From Luteimonas rhizosphaerae (GTDB lineage Bacteria; Pseudomonadota; Gammaproteobacteria; Xanthomonadales; Xanthomonadaceae): a stretch of 64,000 nucleotides of DNA. Numbering within the stretch: position 1 is the first letter of the stretch; every line of letters begins with the position of its first letter. The notes under the pieces were generated by a model. It was not told where the DNA came from and did no database searches. It saw only the letters and a program-made list of their open reading frames with translations. The translations under genes were made by a program, and so were the position numbers. Below are positions 26,179 to 35,502 of the stretch, piece after piece. The DNA lies in the NCBI RefSeq assembly GCF_002849595.1, contig NZ_NRQR01000012.1, positions 1 through 64,000 on the forward strand, read 5' to 3'.

Positions 26179-27704
26179 GGCGCGGGCTCCCGGATCACGG
26201 ACGGCGCATCGCGCAGGTGTCGCACGTAGTCGCCGGTGGACAGCAGCTGTTCGGCTGCCGCATTGGTGTAACGCAGGATCGGGCCCGCGGCGACCGTCAT
26301 CGCGATGCCGTAGGCGAGCAGCAGCAGCGTCGCGGCGAGCTCGGCGCGACGCACCGGCGGTGCCGGCACGCCATCGGTATCGGCGTCGATCCGCCAGAAC
26401 AGGCGCGTGCCGATGCGCGACAGGCCGATCACGATCACCAGGCTGGCGCCGAGGATCGCGGGCCACACCCAGGCGATGACCGCCTCGGGCACCGCATTGA
26501 GCAGCTGCAGCTTGCCGATGAAGCCCGACAGCGGCGGCAGGCCGCTGACCGACACCGCGGCGACCAGGAACAGGATCGCCGGCACCGTCTTGGCCGGCAT
26601 CGCGGCGATCGGCACCAGGTAGTCGCCGGTATTGCCGCGATGGCGCTGGATGACGTCGGCCAGCAGGAACATCGCCGCGGTGACGAACACCGAATGCGGC
26701 AGATAGTACAGGCCGGCGGAAATCGCACCCGCATTGCCGAGCGAGAACGCAACGAACAGCATGCCCGCCGACAGCAGCACGAGATACGCGACCGAGATCC
26801 GCAGCCGCGGCGCGCCGAGCACGCCCAGCGCCGCCAGCACCATCGTCGCCGCGCCGAGCGGCAGCAGCCAGTCCCAGGCGAGGTTTTCCAGCGGGCCCGC
26901 ATCGGCGCCGAACAGCAGCGTGTAGACGCGCAGCACCGCGTACAGGCCGACCTTGGTCATGATGGTGAACAGCGCCGCGACCGCAGCCGGCGCCCGTGCA
27001 TAGGCCTCGGGCAGCCAGAGGTACAGCGGCAGCAGCGCGGCCTTGGCGCAGAACACCAGCAGCAGCAGGCCGGCGCCGGCGCGCAGCAGCAGCACGTGCT
27101 CGGGCGGCGCGGCGGCGATCCGCGTCGCCATCTCCGCCATGTTCAGGGTGCCGAGCATGCCGTAGAGCAGGCCCAGCGCCAGCAGGAACACGGTCGAGGC
27201 GACGACGTTGAACACCACGTAGTGCATGCCCGCCTTGATGCGCGCGCCGCGGCCGCCGCTGAGCAGCAGGCCGTAGGACGCGATCAGCATCACTTCGAAG
27301 AACACGAACAGGTTGAACAGGTCGCCGGTCAGGAACGCGCCGTTGAGCCCGGCCAGCTGCATCTGGAACAGCGCGTGGAAATGCAGCGCGCGCTTGTCCC
27401 AGCCGGCGCAGGCGTAGAGCAGGCAGGGGATCGCCAGCAGGGTCGTGGTCAGCACCATCATCGCCGACAGCCGGTCGACCATCAGCGCGATGCCCAGCCG
27501 CGCCGGCCAGTCGCCGAGCAGGTAGACGAGGATGCCCTCGCGCTGGACCTGCAGCAGCAACGCGATGCTGGTGACCAGCAGCGCGGCCATGCCGATCCAC
27601 GCCCACGCCCGCTGCACCGACACCCGGTGCTTGCGCTCGAGCAGCAGCAGCAGCGCGCCCGTGACGATGGGCACGAGCACCGGCGCGACGGTCAGATGGT
27701 TCAT
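26175..27704 (-). CDS. mrpD: Mrp Na+/H+ antiporter subunit D
   Basis: The 509-residue protein belongs to the NuoL/M/N-like proton-channel family with about 14 helices. It includes FLTGDLFNLFVFFEVMLIAS, where the Glu is the conserved proton residue, and FCAKAALLPLYLWLPEAYAR with the key Lys. AALFTIMTKVGLYAVLRVYT is the usual MrpD phrase. It partners the A subunit as the second proton/cation channel unit. The ATG overlaps the C stop by four bases. Confidence 0.95.
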   Translation of the reverse strand: MNHLTVAPVLVPIVTGALLLLLERKHRVSVQRAWAWIGMAALLVTSIALLLQVQREGILVYLLGDWPARLGIALMVDRLSAMMVLTTTLLAIPCLLYACAGWDKRALHFHALFQMQLAGLNGAFLTGDLFNLFVFFEVMLIASYGLLLSGGRGARIKAGMHYVVFNVVASTVFLLALGLLYGMLGTLNMAEMATRIAAAPPEHVLLLRAGAGLLLLVFCAKAALLPLYLWLPEAYARAPAAVAALFTIMTKVGLYAVLRVYTLLFGADAGPLENLAWDWLLPLGAATMVLAALGVLGAPRLRISVAYLVLLSAGMLFVAFSLGNAGAISAGLYYLPHSVFVTAAMFLLADVIQRHRGNTGDYLVPIAAMPAKTVPAILFLVAAVSVSGLPPLSGFIGKLQLLNAVPEAVIAWVWPAILGASLVIVIGLSRIGTRLFWRIDADTDGVPAPPVRRAELAATLLLLAYGIAMTVAAGPILRYTNAAAEQLLSTGDYVRHLRDAPSVIREPAP

Positions 27705-28063
27705 CGCGGCCCCCGGCGCTGGTCGTCGGGCTCTTCGCCGTCGACGTGGTCGGTGCGCAGGTCGGCGTGTTCGCGCATCGCCACGACAACGGCCACGGCG
27801 GTCATCGCAAAGGCGATGACGATCGCGGTCAGCGCCAGCGCCTGCGGCACGGGGTCGGAGTAGTTGGCGAGCGTCTGCGCGACGCCGTCGCGCAGCACCG
27901 GCGGCTTGCCGACGACCGGACGACCGGACGAGAAGATCAGCACGTTGGTCGCGTACGACAGCAGCGTCAGGCCGAGGATCACGTCGAAGGTGCGCGCGCG
28001 CAGCAGCAGGTACACGCCCGAGGCGGTGAGCACGCCGATGGCACTGGCGATTGCGAATTCCAT
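27701..28063 (-). CDS. mrpC: Mrp Na+/H+ antiporter subunit C
   Basis: The 120-residue protein is NuoK-like with three helices: IASAIGVLTASGVYLLLRAR, VILGLTLLSYATNVLIF and VPQALALTAIVIAFAMTAVA. The DPVPQALALTAIVI motif is diagnostic of MnhC/MrpC. Its ATG shares one base with the stop of the fused AB subunit (TGATG). The C-terminal tail is charged. Confidence 0.94.
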   Translation of the reverse strand: MEFAIASAIGVLTASGVYLLLRARTFDVILGLTLLSYATNVLIFSSGRPVVGKPPVLRDGVAQTLANYSDPVPQALALTAIVIAFAMTAVAVVVAMREHADLRTDHVDGEEPDDQRRGPR

Positions 28064-30840
28064 CAGCGTGCCTCCTTGTCGGCCTGTCGATGCTTGACGG
28101 TGCCCATCGTCGACAGCATCAGCAGCGTGCCGGCGAAGACCACCACGTAGACGCCGGTGTCGAAGACCAGCGCGCTCGCGATCGGCAGCAGGCCGATCAG
28201 CGGCAGCTCCAGATCGATGTGGCCGCTGGTCATGAACGGCACGCCGAACCACCACGAACCGACGCCGCCGAGCACCGCCAGCAGCAGGCCGATGGCGATG
28301 CCGCGGATGTAGTCGAAACCGAACGTCGCCTCGACCGCGCGCGCGCCCTGCAGCACGTACTTCACCAGCACCGGCACCGCGAACACGAGGCCGGCGATGA
28401 AACCCCCGCCGGGCGCGTTGTGGCCGCGCAGGAACAGGTAGATCGACACCGTCAGCGCCAGCGGGAACAGCAGCTGGGTCAGGTCGGCGGCGATCGGCAG
28501 CTGCACCGGCGGACCGGGCATCACCTCGTCGGGCTGCAGCCGCGCCCAGCGCAGCAGCGCGTGCACGACGAGCGCGGCGACGCCGAACACCGTGATCTCG
28601 CCGAAGGTGTCGAAGCCGCGGAAGTCGACGAGGGTGACGTTGACGACGTTGCGTCCATAGGCTTCGGGCAACGAGCGCACCAGCAGCTCGCTGGCGATGG
28701 TGTCGGGCGGCGCCATCATCATCGCGTAGGCCAGGCAGGCGAGACCGCCGCCGGCGACGATCGAGATCGCGCCGTCGCGCAGCTTGCGCAGCGGCCGGCG
28801 CGAGACCTTGGACTGCTTGGGCAGGTAGTTCAGCGCCATCATCATCAGCGCGATCGTCACCATCTCGACCAGCAGCTGGGTCAGCGCGAGATCCGGCGCC
28901 GACAGGTAGACGAACACCAGGCTGACCGCGAGGCCGACGCCGCCGATGACGATCAGCGCGGTCAGCCGCTTGCCGTGGACGACGACCGTGCCGACCGTCG
29001 CCGCGATGAGCAACGCCCACAGGATCCAGCCCATCGGCGCCATCGGCTGCGGCGGACCGGCCTCGGTCAGCAGCGCGGTCCACTGGCCGATCAGCGGGAA
29101 GCCCGCGACCAGCACGCCGACCACCAGCAGGCCGAACAGGCTGCGCTGCAGGCTGCCGTTGGCGACCCGTTCGGTGAAGCGGCGGGCCAGCGCGAACAGC
29201 GCCTCGACATTGACGTGGAATACGTTGCGGCCGATCGAGCGCGTCGCCACCGCATGGAAATCCAGCAGCCGGCGCAGGCCGAAGTACAGCGCCACGCCGA
29301 ACACGAGGCTGGCGATGCTCATCATCAGCGGCAGGTTGAAGCCGTGCCAGACCGACAGGCTGAATTCCGGCGCCGCGTCGCCCAGCGTGCCGCGCACCAT
29401 CGTGTGCAGCAGCGGGCCGATCGTCAGCGCCGGGATCATGCCGACGATGACGCACAGGATCGCCAGCACGCCGACCGGGATGCGCATCCAGCGCGGCGGC
29501 TCGTGCGGCACCACGTCGAGCGCGCGCGGTCCCTTGCCGAAGAAGGTGTCGTGGACGAAGCGCAGGCTGTAGGCGATGCCGAACACGCCGGCCAGCAGCG
29601 CCGCGATGCTGATGATCAGACGCATCGTGCCGTGGCCGCCGATCTCCAGCGCCTCGGCGAAGAACATCTCCTTCGACAGGAAGCCGTTGAGCAGCGGAAT
29701 GCCGGCCATCGCCAGCGACGCGACGATCGCCAGCGCGCTGGTCATCGGCATGGTGCGCCGGAGGTTGCCGAGCCGGCGCATGTCGCGGGTGCCGGTCTCG
29801 TGGTCGATGATGCCGGCGGCCATGAACAGCGAGGCCTTGAACGTCGCGTGGTTGAGGATGTGGAACAGCGCCGCGACGACGGCCATGTCGGTCGACAAAC
29901 CGAACAGCAGCGTGATCAGGCCGAGATGCGAGATCGTCGAATACGCCAGCAGGCCCTTGAGGTCGTGCTGGAAGATCGCGAACCACGCGCCGACCAGCAG
30001 GGTGGTCGCGCCCACGCCGCTGACGACGAAGAAGAACAGGTCGGTGCCGGCCAGCGCCGGATGCAGGCGCGCCAGCAGGAACACGCCGGCCTTCACCATC
30101 GTCGCCGAATGCAGGTAGGCCGAGACCGGCGTCGGTGCGGCCATCGCGTGCGGCAGCCAGAAGTGGAACGGGAACTGCGCGCTCTTGGTGAAGATGCCCA
30201 GCAGCACCAGGCCCAGCGCCCACGGATACAGATGGCTGCCGCGGATCAGGTCGCCGGAGGCCAGCACCACGTCGAGGTCGTAGCTGCCGACGATGCGGCC
30301 GAGCAGCAACACGCCGCCGAGCAGGGCCAGGCCGCCCATGCCGGTGATCGTCAGCGCCATGCGCGCGCCCTGGCGCGCATCCTGGCGGTGCGACCAGAAG
30401 CCGATCAGCAGGAAGGAGCTGATCGACGTCAGTTCCCAGAACACGGCGAGCAGCAGCAGGTTGCCGGCAGTGACCATGCCGACCATCGCGCCCATGAAGA
30501 GCATCAGATAGGTGAAGAAGCGCCGCGGACTGTCCTTCGCCGACAGGTAGTAATGCCCGTACAGCACGACCAGGCCGCCGATGCCGAGCACCAGCAGGCC
30601 GAACGTCCAGGCGAGGCCGTCGACGCGCAGGCTGAAATCCAGCCCGGCTTCGGGAATCCATGCGTAGCTCGCCCGGACGATCTCGCCATCGAACACGCTG
30701 CCGGCCAACAGTGCCAGGATCGCCAGGCCCAGCAACGGTGCGAGACCGGCGAGCACGGCGATGGTGCGGCGGGAGGCGTTGCGCGACAGCGCAATGACCA
30801 GGGCCAGCACGAAGGGCAGGGCCAACAGAAGTTCGAGCAT
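28063..30840 (-). CDS. mrpA: Mrp Na+/H+ antiporter fused subunits A and B
   Basis: The 925-residue protein combines MrpA and MrpB. The first about 760 residues are NuoL-like: LRVDGLAWTFGLLVLGIGGL, FWELTSISSFLLIGFWSHRQ with the conserved Glu, and LGIFTKSAQFPFHFWLPHAM with the key Lys. The NuoJ-like MrpA C-terminal part has LALTQLLVEMVTIALMMMAL. The last 150 or so residues (LRGHNAPGGGFIAGLVFAVP, FDYIRGIAIGLLLAVLGGVG) are the MrpB subunit. AAGGAG precedes the ATG 30840-30838. A/B fusion is the normal form in group 2 Mrp systems of proteobacteria. The complex exports Na+ (or K+) for protons, giving salt and alkali tolerance. Confidence 0.95.
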   Translation of the reverse strand: MLELLLALPFVLALVIALSRNASRRTIAVLAGLAPLLGLAILALLAGSVFDGEIVRASYAWIPEAGLDFSLRVDGLAWTFGLLVLGIGGLVVLYGHYYLSAKDSPRRFFTYLMLFMGAMVGMVTAGNLLLLAVFWELTSISSFLLIGFWSHRQDARQGARMALTITGMGGLALLGGVLLLGRIVGSYDLDVVLASGDLIRGSHLYPWALGLVLLGIFTKSAQFPFHFWLPHAMAAPTPVSAYLHSATMVKAGVFLLARLHPALAGTDLFFFVVSGVGATTLLVGAWFAIFQHDLKGLLAYSTISHLGLITLLFGLSTDMAVVAALFHILNHATFKASLFMAAGIIDHETGTRDMRRLGNLRRTMPMTSALAIVASLAMAGIPLLNGFLSKEMFFAEALEIGGHGTMRLIISIAALLAGVFGIAYSLRFVHDTFFGKGPRALDVVPHEPPRWMRIPVGVLAILCVIVGMIPALTIGPLLHTMVRGTLGDAAPEFSLSVWHGFNLPLMMSIASLVFGVALYFGLRRLLDFHAVATRSIGRNVFHVNVEALFALARRFTERVANGSLQRSLFGLLVVGVLVAGFPLIGQWTALLTEAGPPQPMAPMGWILWALLIAATVGTVVVHGKRLTALIVIGGVGLAVSLVFVYLSAPDLALTQLLVEMVTIALMMMALNYLPKQSKVSRRPLRKLRDGAISIVAGGGLACLAYAMMMAPPDTIASELLVRSLPEAYGRNVVNVTLVDFRGFDTFGEITVFGVAALVVHALLRWARLQPDEVMPGPPVQLPIAADLTQLLFPLALTVSIYLFLRGHNAPGGGFIAGLVFAVPVLVKYVLQGARAVEATFGFDYIRGIAIGLLLAVLGGVGSWWFGVPFMTSGHIDLELPLIGLLPIASALVFDTGVYVVVFAGTLLMLSTMGTVKHRQADKEAR

Positions 30841-31021
30841 CGGGCTCCTTGTGGAGGTGTGTCGGCAGGCGCCGACGGTCACGCAAGGGCCGGGCAGTTT
30901 ACCCGATGAATGTGGACGTTGCGTCGCGCCGGCTGGGTATGCTGTGTCCCATGTCGAGTCGATACGTATTAGTGCGCGCACGTTCTGAAGGCACCTGCCG
31001 CGACGTGTGCGGAGGATCCGT

Positions 31022-31885
31022 TTGAGCCGGCATGCGCTGGTGTTCGGTGGCAGCGGGGCGATCGGCGCGGCGCTGATCGCCCGGTTGCAGGCGTCCGGCT
31101 GGCAGGTCGATGCACTGTCGCGCGCGCCGCGACCCGCCCAGTCCGGCCTGCGCTGGCTGCCTGGCGAGTTCGCCGCGCTGCCCGCATTGCCCGCGCGCTG
31201 CGATGCGGTCTTCAGCTGCGGCCCGCTGGACCTGTTCTCGCACTGGTATGCGGCGGCGTCGATCGCGTGCCCGCGGGTCGTCGCGTTCGGGTCGACCAGC
31301 GACGCGACCAAGCGCGACGCGACCGATCCCGGCGAGCGCGAACTCGCCGCCAGGCTGCGCGCATCCGCCGATCGCGTGCTCGCCGCGGCGCGCGCGCGCG
31401 GGGCCGCGGCCACCCTGCTGCGGCCGACGCTGGTCTACGGCAGCGGCCGCGACCGCAACCTCAGCCGCATCGTGCAGCTCGCCCGCCGCACCGGCTTCTT
31501 CGTGCTGCCGGGCGATGCGGTCGGGCGCCGGCAGCCGGTGCACGTCGAGGATCTCGCCGGCGCGGCGCTGGCCGCGGTCGATGCCGACGCGGCGATGGAC
31601 CGCGACTTCGCCCTGGCCGGCGGCGAGACCCTGACCTACCGCGCGATGGTAGCGCGCACGCTCGCCGTGCTCGCGCCGCCGCCGCGTCTGGTCGTGGTGC
31701 CGTCGCCGGTGTTCGCCGGCGCGTACGCGCTGGCCCGGGCGAGCGGCCGCCTGCGGGGCCTGCCGCCCGGCGCGGTCGCGCGCATGCGCGAGGACCTGGT
31801 GTTCGATGTCGCCCCGGCGCGCGAGGCGTTCGGCTACGCGCCGCGCGCGTTCGTGCCCGACGCCGGCATGTTCGCCGCCGGCTGA
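31022..31885 (+). CDS. NAD-dependent epimerase/dehydratase-like protein
   Basis: The 287-residue protein opens with the Rossmann motif ALVFGGSGAIGAALIARLQA and contains VVAFGSTSDATKRDATDPGE, LLRPTLVYGSGRDRNLSRIV and QPVHVEDLAGAALAAVDADA, all typical of extended/atypical SDR proteins. The usual YxxxK is not clear: SSTS-like residues are followed by TKRDATD instead. I choose TTG at 31022 as start because GGAGG (31011-31015) lies six bases upstream; a GTG at 31007 is in frame but has no ribosome site. The gene is divergent from the Mrp operon. The substrate is likely a nucleotide sugar or quinone-linked compound, but this cannot be settled. Confidence 0.78.
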   Translation: MSRHALVFGGSGAIGAALIARLQASGWQVDALSRAPRPAQSGLRWLPGEFAALPALPARCDAVFSCGPLDLFSHWYAAASIACPRVVAFGSTSDATKRDATDPGERELAARLRASADRVLAAARARGAAATLLRPTLVYGSGRDRNLSRIVQLARRTGFFVLPGDAVGRRQPVHVEDLAGAALAAVDADAAMDRDFALAGGETLTYRAMVARTLAVLAPPPRLVVVPSPVFAGAYALARASGRLRGLPPGAVARMREDLVFDVAPAREAFGYAPRAFVPDAGMFAAG

Positions 31886-31892
31886 GCGCCGC

Positions 31893-32786
31893 TCACGGGC
31901 CCGCCATCGGATTCTCGACCAGCCGCCGTGACTTGCGCAGCGCGCGCAGGGCGATCGCCAGCACGCCGCCGAGCACCATCGCCCCGCCGATGTACAGCCG
32001 CGGCCCCGGGCGATCGCCCCAGAACGCGATGCCGAGGCCGACCGCGAGCACCGGCACCAGCAGCAGCCACGGCGTCAGCATCGCGACCGGGTAGCGCCGC
32101 ACCAGCACGTAGTACAGGCCGTGACCGAGCAGCGACGACACGAACGCCGCGTAGACCGCGCCGCTCCAGCCGATCCAGCTCGCCTCCCGCAGCTGCGCGA
32201 TGCCGCCCGGCTCGAACACCAGGCTCAGGACCAGCAGCGGCAGCACCGCGATCACTGCGGTCCAGCCCTGCATGTTCCAGACGTCGACGCCGCCGAGCGG
32301 CTTCATCAGCACGGTGCCGATCGCCAGCAGCAGCGCCGAGGCCAGCATCGTCAGCAACGCGACGGGATTGGCCAGCACGACCGGATCGAAGCCCAGCACC
32401 AGCACGCCGCCGAAGCTCACCGCGATCGCCAGGCCGGTGCGCCAGGCGAACCGTTCGCCCAGCACGAGCCACGCCAGCAGGGCGGTCATCGGGATGTAGC
32501 TCTGCATGACGATCGCCGGCGACGAGAGGTCGCTCGACAGCCGCAGCGCGAGGAAGCTCAGGCCGAAGTGCAGCACGCCGATGCACAGGCAGACCGCGAT
32601 CAGCCGCGGCCACTGGCCGGGCGCGGGCGGCCGCAGCAGCCACACCAGCGGCAGCGCCAGCAGCGCGAAGCGCAACGCGGTGAACAGGAAGGGCGGGATC
32701 TCGCGCAGCGCGTGCGCCGAGACGAGGAAGTTCAGCGCCCAGGCGATGCAGACGACGAAGACGAGGACAAGATCACGGGGCGACAC
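31893..32786 (-). CDS. EamA family (DMT) transporter
   Basis: The 297-residue protein has ten predicted helices in two EamA repeats: LVFVVCIAWALNFLVSAHAL, IPMTALLAWLVLGERFAWRT, and in the second half WSGAVYAAFVSSLLGHGLYY, TPWLLLVPVLAVGLGIAFWG. This is the YddG/RhaT-like drug/metabolite exporter group, often moving amino acids or purines outward. The start is GTG 32786-32784, with AGGGA seven bases before it; no ATG fits. Its stop is seven bases from the convergent epimerase gene. Confidence 0.88.
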   Translation of the reverse strand: MSPRDLVLVFVVCIAWALNFLVSAHALREIPPFLFTALRFALLALPLVWLLRPPAPGQWPRLIAVCLCIGVLHFGLSFLALRLSSDLSSPAIVMQSYIPMTALLAWLVLGERFAWRTGLAIAVSFGGVLVLGFDPVVLANPVALLTMLASALLLAIGTVLMKPLGGVDVWNMQGWTAVIAVLPLLVLSLVFEPGGIAQLREASWIGWSGAVYAAFVSSLLGHGLYYVLVRRYPVAMLTPWLLLVPVLAVGLGIAFWGDRPGPRLYIGGAMVLGGVLAIALRALRKSRRLVENPMAGP

Positions 32787-32872
32787 GGGCGATCCCTGGG
32801 GGCGGGCGCGCAAGCATGGCACGCGGGCACGCGGGCACGGCGGCAGCCGCGCCGGCACGCGCGCCGCGTCGC

Positions 32873-33361
32873 TCAGTAACGCCAGCCGAGCCGCCGGTAG
32901 AGCTTCGACAGGACCCAGGCCGGGCCGATCAGCAGATAGACCAGATCGGTCAGGAAGCTCGGCTTCTGGCCTTCGATCTTGTGGCCGACGAACTGCGCGA
33001 TCCACGCGACGACGAACACGCTGATCGCCACGATCAGCAGCTGGCGCGTGCCCAGCCACTGGTGCAGCGCCCAGGTCGCGACGCCCAGCAGCAGGAACAC
33101 CGCGAGCATGCCGAAGCCCAGCGGTCGCGACGCGTGCTGGTAGAAGCGCCACGCGGCGAACATCGCCAGACCCGCCCAGATGCCGGGCTTGAAGATCGTG
33201 CCGGTGGGAATGCACCACAGCAGCGCGATGACCGTCCACAGGATCGCCGGCACCGCGACGACGTGGATCCACTGGTTGGTGTCGTTGCGATGATCGGCCG
33301 AATAGCGGGCGAACCAGCGGTCGATCGATCGCGCGTGCTCGGGCTCGTGGGTCGCGTCCAT
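32873..33361 (-). CDS. Mpo1/YGL010w-like membrane protein (DUF962)
   Basis: The 162-residue protein has the DUF962 pattern: WFARYSADHRNDTNQWIHVV at the N terminus with two conserved His, then helices VPAILWTVIALLWCIP, AGLAMFAAWRFY, GFGMLAVFLLLGVATWALHQ and VAWIAQFVGHKIEGQKPSFL, in which the HKxEGxxP motif is diagnostic. The yeast homologue Mpo1 is an iron-dependent dioxygenase acting on 2-hydroxy fatty acids in the ER; the bacterial role is not established. The conserved His residues are all present. It is followed by an EamA gene and preceded by an SMR gene on the same strand. Confidence 0.85.
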   Translation of the reverse strand: MDATHEPEHARSIDRWFARYSADHRNDTNQWIHVVAVPAILWTVIALLWCIPTGTIFKPGIWAGLAMFAAWRFYQHASRPLGFGMLAVFLLLGVATWALHQWLGTRQLLIVAISVFVVAWIAQFVGHKIEGQKPSFLTDLVYLLIGPAWVLSKLYRRLGWRY

Positions 33362-33375
33362 CCGTCCTCCCGGGA

Positions 33376-33711
33376 TCAGTGCGCGGCGGCCTTGGAGAAT
33401 AGCTGCAAAACCAGCACCCCGCCGACGATCATGCCGATGCCCAGCACCGCCGGCAGGTCCAGCGGCTGCTTGAACACGAGCCACCCGATCAGCGTGATCA
33501 GGGTGACGCCGACGCCGGACCAGATCGCGTAGGCGATGCCGATCGGCACGCTGCGCATCACCAGCGACAGGCAGTAGAAGGCGACGGCGTAGCCGACGAC
33601 GACCAGCACCGACGGGCCCAGCCGGCTGAAGCCGTCGGAGGCTTTCAGCGCACTGGTCGCGACGACTTCGGCGACGATCGCCAGGCCGAGATAGAGGTAG
33701 GCCACGTGCAT
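33376..33711 (-). CDS. small multidrug resistance (SMR) family efflux protein
   Basis: The 111-residue protein has four helices and the SMR signatures LGLAIVAEVVATSALKASDG (with the essential membrane Glu14), AFYCLSLVMRSVPIGIAYAI and WSGVGVTLITLIGWLVFKQP. The Ala-Tyr-Ala-Ile-Trp-Ser-Gly run places it with EmrE-type proteins, as dual-topology homodimers that exchange cationic compounds for protons. ATG 33711 follows CAGGAG. It lies 14 bp before the Mpo1-like gene and may be co-transcribed. Confidence 0.93.
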   Translation of the reverse strand: MHVAYLYLGLAIVAEVVATSALKASDGFSRLGPSVLVVVGYAVAFYCLSLVMRSVPIGIAYAIWSGVGVTLITLIGWLVFKQPLDLPAVLGIGMIVGGVLVLQLFSKAAAH

Positions 33712-33843
33712 TGCGCAGCTCCTGGGGTGGGAGGCGCGATGCTAATCCAGCGTGCGGTGAACCCGGCCTGTCCACAGGCCCGCGAACGGGCCTTGCGCGT
33801 AGACGCGTGCGGTGCGCACGCCGCGCCGAACCCGCGGTCGCGC

Positions 33844-34773
33844 TCAGTCGATGGCGATGTCCGCCAGCTTGCGCAGCGCTTCGGCGTAGCGCGCGCGGGT
33901 GCGCTCGATGACTTCCGGCGGCAGCGCCGGACCGGGCGCGGTCTTGTTCCAGTCGAGCGTTTCCAGATAGTCGCGGACGATCTGCTTGTCGTAGCTCGGC
34001 GGGCTGGTGCCCACCTCGTAGGCGTCCGCCGGCCAGTAGCGCGACGAATCCGGGGTCAGCATCTCGTCCATGACGTAGAGCCGGCCATCGGCGTCGGTGC
34101 CGAACTCGAACTTGGTGTCGGCCAGGATGATGCCGCGCTCCGCCGCGTGAGCCGCCGCGAACGCGTACAGCCGCAGCGTCGCATCGCGGACCTGCTCGGC
34201 GAGATCGGCGCCGATGCTGTGGACCATCGTGTCGAAGTCGATGTTCTCGTCGTGGTCGCCGACCGCGGCCTTCGTCGACGGGGTGAAGATCGGCTGCGGC
34301 AGCTGTTCGCCCTGGCGCAGGCCGCCGGGCAGCGCGATGCCGCTGACGCGACCGGTGCGCTGGTAGTCCTTCCAGCCGCTGCCGATCAGGTAGCCGCGCG
34401 CGATCGCCTCGACCGGCACCGGCTTGAGCTTCCTCGTCACCACCGCGCGCTGCGCGTACAGGGCCGGATCGACCCCGGCCGGCAACACGTCGGCGACGTC
34501 GATGCCGGTCAGATGGTTGGGCATCAGCGCTTCGGTCTTCTCGAACCAGAAATTGCTGATCTGGCACAGCATCTCGCCCTTGCCCGGGATCGGGTCGGGC
34601 AGCACCACGTCGAACGCGCTGAGCCGGTCGGTCGCGACGATCAGCAGATGGTCGCCCTGGCCGCGTGCGCTGGCGGGCAGCTGGGCGTCGGTGAGATCGA
34701 ACACATCGCGCACCTTGCCGCGATGGCGCAGATGCAGGCCGGGCAGGGTCGCTTCGAGCAGGGTCGTGGACAC
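33844..34773 (-). CDS. purC: phosphoribosylaminoimidazole-succinocarboxamide synthase
   Basis: SAICAR synthase adds aspartate to CAIR in purine synthesis. The 309-residue protein is of the longer proteobacterial/yeast type. It has [82 protein letters not shown] and [20 protein letters not shown]. The start is GTG 34773-34771; the residues that follow ([20 protein letters not shown]) match the family start. An upstream in-frame ATG would add a non-conserved leader. It is divergent from the DnaJ-like gene. Confidence 0.94.
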   Translation of the reverse strand: MSTTLLEATLPGLHLRHRGKVRDVFDLTDAQLPASARGQGDHLLIVATDRLSAFDVVLPDPIPGKGEMLCQISNFWFEKTEALMPNHLTGIDVADVLPAGVDPALYAQRAVVTRKLKPVPVEAIARGYLIGSGWKDYQRTGRVSGIALPGGLRQGEQLPQPIFTPSTKAAVGDHDENIDFDTMVHSIGADLAEQVRDATLRLYAFAAAHAAERGIILADTKFEFGTDADGRLYVMDEMLTPDSSRYWPADAYEVGTSPPSYDKQIVRDYLETLDWNKTAPGPALPPEVIERTRARYAEALRKLADIAID

Positions 34774-34911
34774 GGTGGGATCCGAAAGGCGCGCGCAAAC
34801 GGCCGGCAAGTGTAGTGGCATTGCGGGGGCGTTGCAGGCGGGGTCCGGCGCGCCGCGCAGCCCGCCAGATAATGCGTGCCGGTGGCGGGTCCACCCCCTA
34901 CACTGCGCGCC

Positions 34912-35256
34912 ATGCATCGATGGTACGGAAAACTGCTGGGGTTCATCGCAGGATGGCTGCTGATGCGCCATCCCGCCGGTGGCGTGATCGGGCTGGTCAT
35001 CGGCCATGCCTTCGACGCCGGCTGGCTCGCGCCCAGGCGCGACAAGTCCTACCAGGTGCTGGGGCTCGCACCGGGCGCGACCGAGGGCGAGATCGACCAG
35101 GCCTACCGGCGGCTGATCTCGCAGTACCACCCCGACAAGGTCGCCGGCGCCGCGCCCGAACTGCGCCAGCAGGCCGAGGCCCGCGCCGCCGAGATCAATG
35201 CCGCCTACGACCGCCTGAAGCGGAACAAGGACGGCGGCAAGCGCCGCCGCCGCTGA
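34912..35256 (+). CDS. short DnaJ-domain (DjlA-like) protein
   Basis: The 114-residue protein has an N-terminal hydrophobic/glycine segment ([20 protein letters not shown]) and a C-terminal J domain (about 46-110) with the invariant HPD in [10 protein letters not shown]. This is the layout of the C- and N-terminal parts of DjlA without the TerB-like middle. J domains stimulate the ATPase of DnaK. A TACACT box at 34899-34904 is seven bases before the ATG and there is no Shine-Dalgarno sequence, so translation is probably leaderless. Alternative starts upstream (34876) would lie before the promoter box. Confidence 0.83.
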   Translation: MHRWYGKLLGFIAGWLLMRHPAGGVIGLVIGHAFDAGWLAPRRDKSYQVLGLAPGATEGEIDQAYRRLISQYHPDKVAGAAPELRQQAEARAAEINAAYDRLKRNKDGGKRRRR

Positions 35257-35444
35257 GCGACGACGGGCGTATCAGGCCCGTGTCCGGCTGGGCGCATGCC
35301 ACCACGCGTCGTGCAGCGGTGAGCTCCGCAGCCGCGTGTCTGCCTTTCGACCACGACCTCCGCAACCTCAGCGATGCCGCGATGCCGGGACGAACCGGCG
35401 CGCGCGGCGTGCATTCCTTCCGATCGTGCCGCCGGAATCCGGAC

Positions 35445-35472
35445 CAAAAAGAAGCCGGCTTGCGCCGGCTTC
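35445..35472 (-). terminator. intrinsic terminator of the outer-membrane protein gene
   Basis: On the minus strand GAAGCCGGC (35472-35464) and GCCGGCTTC (35459-35451) form a 9-bp stem with a 4-base loop and are followed by five T residues (complement of 35450-35446). It lies 30 bp after the stop of the barrel gene. Confidence 0.88.
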
Positions 35473-35502
35473 CAGGTCACGCGATCACGCGGGCGCGATG
35501 GA

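Noticed and set aside
28051-30909. Very long open frame on the plus strand opposite mrpAB
   Set aside because: It is an antisense shadow produced by high GC at the third codon position; its composition (Gln/Arg/His-rich) has no protein-family likeness, while the minus strand encodes a clear MrpAB.
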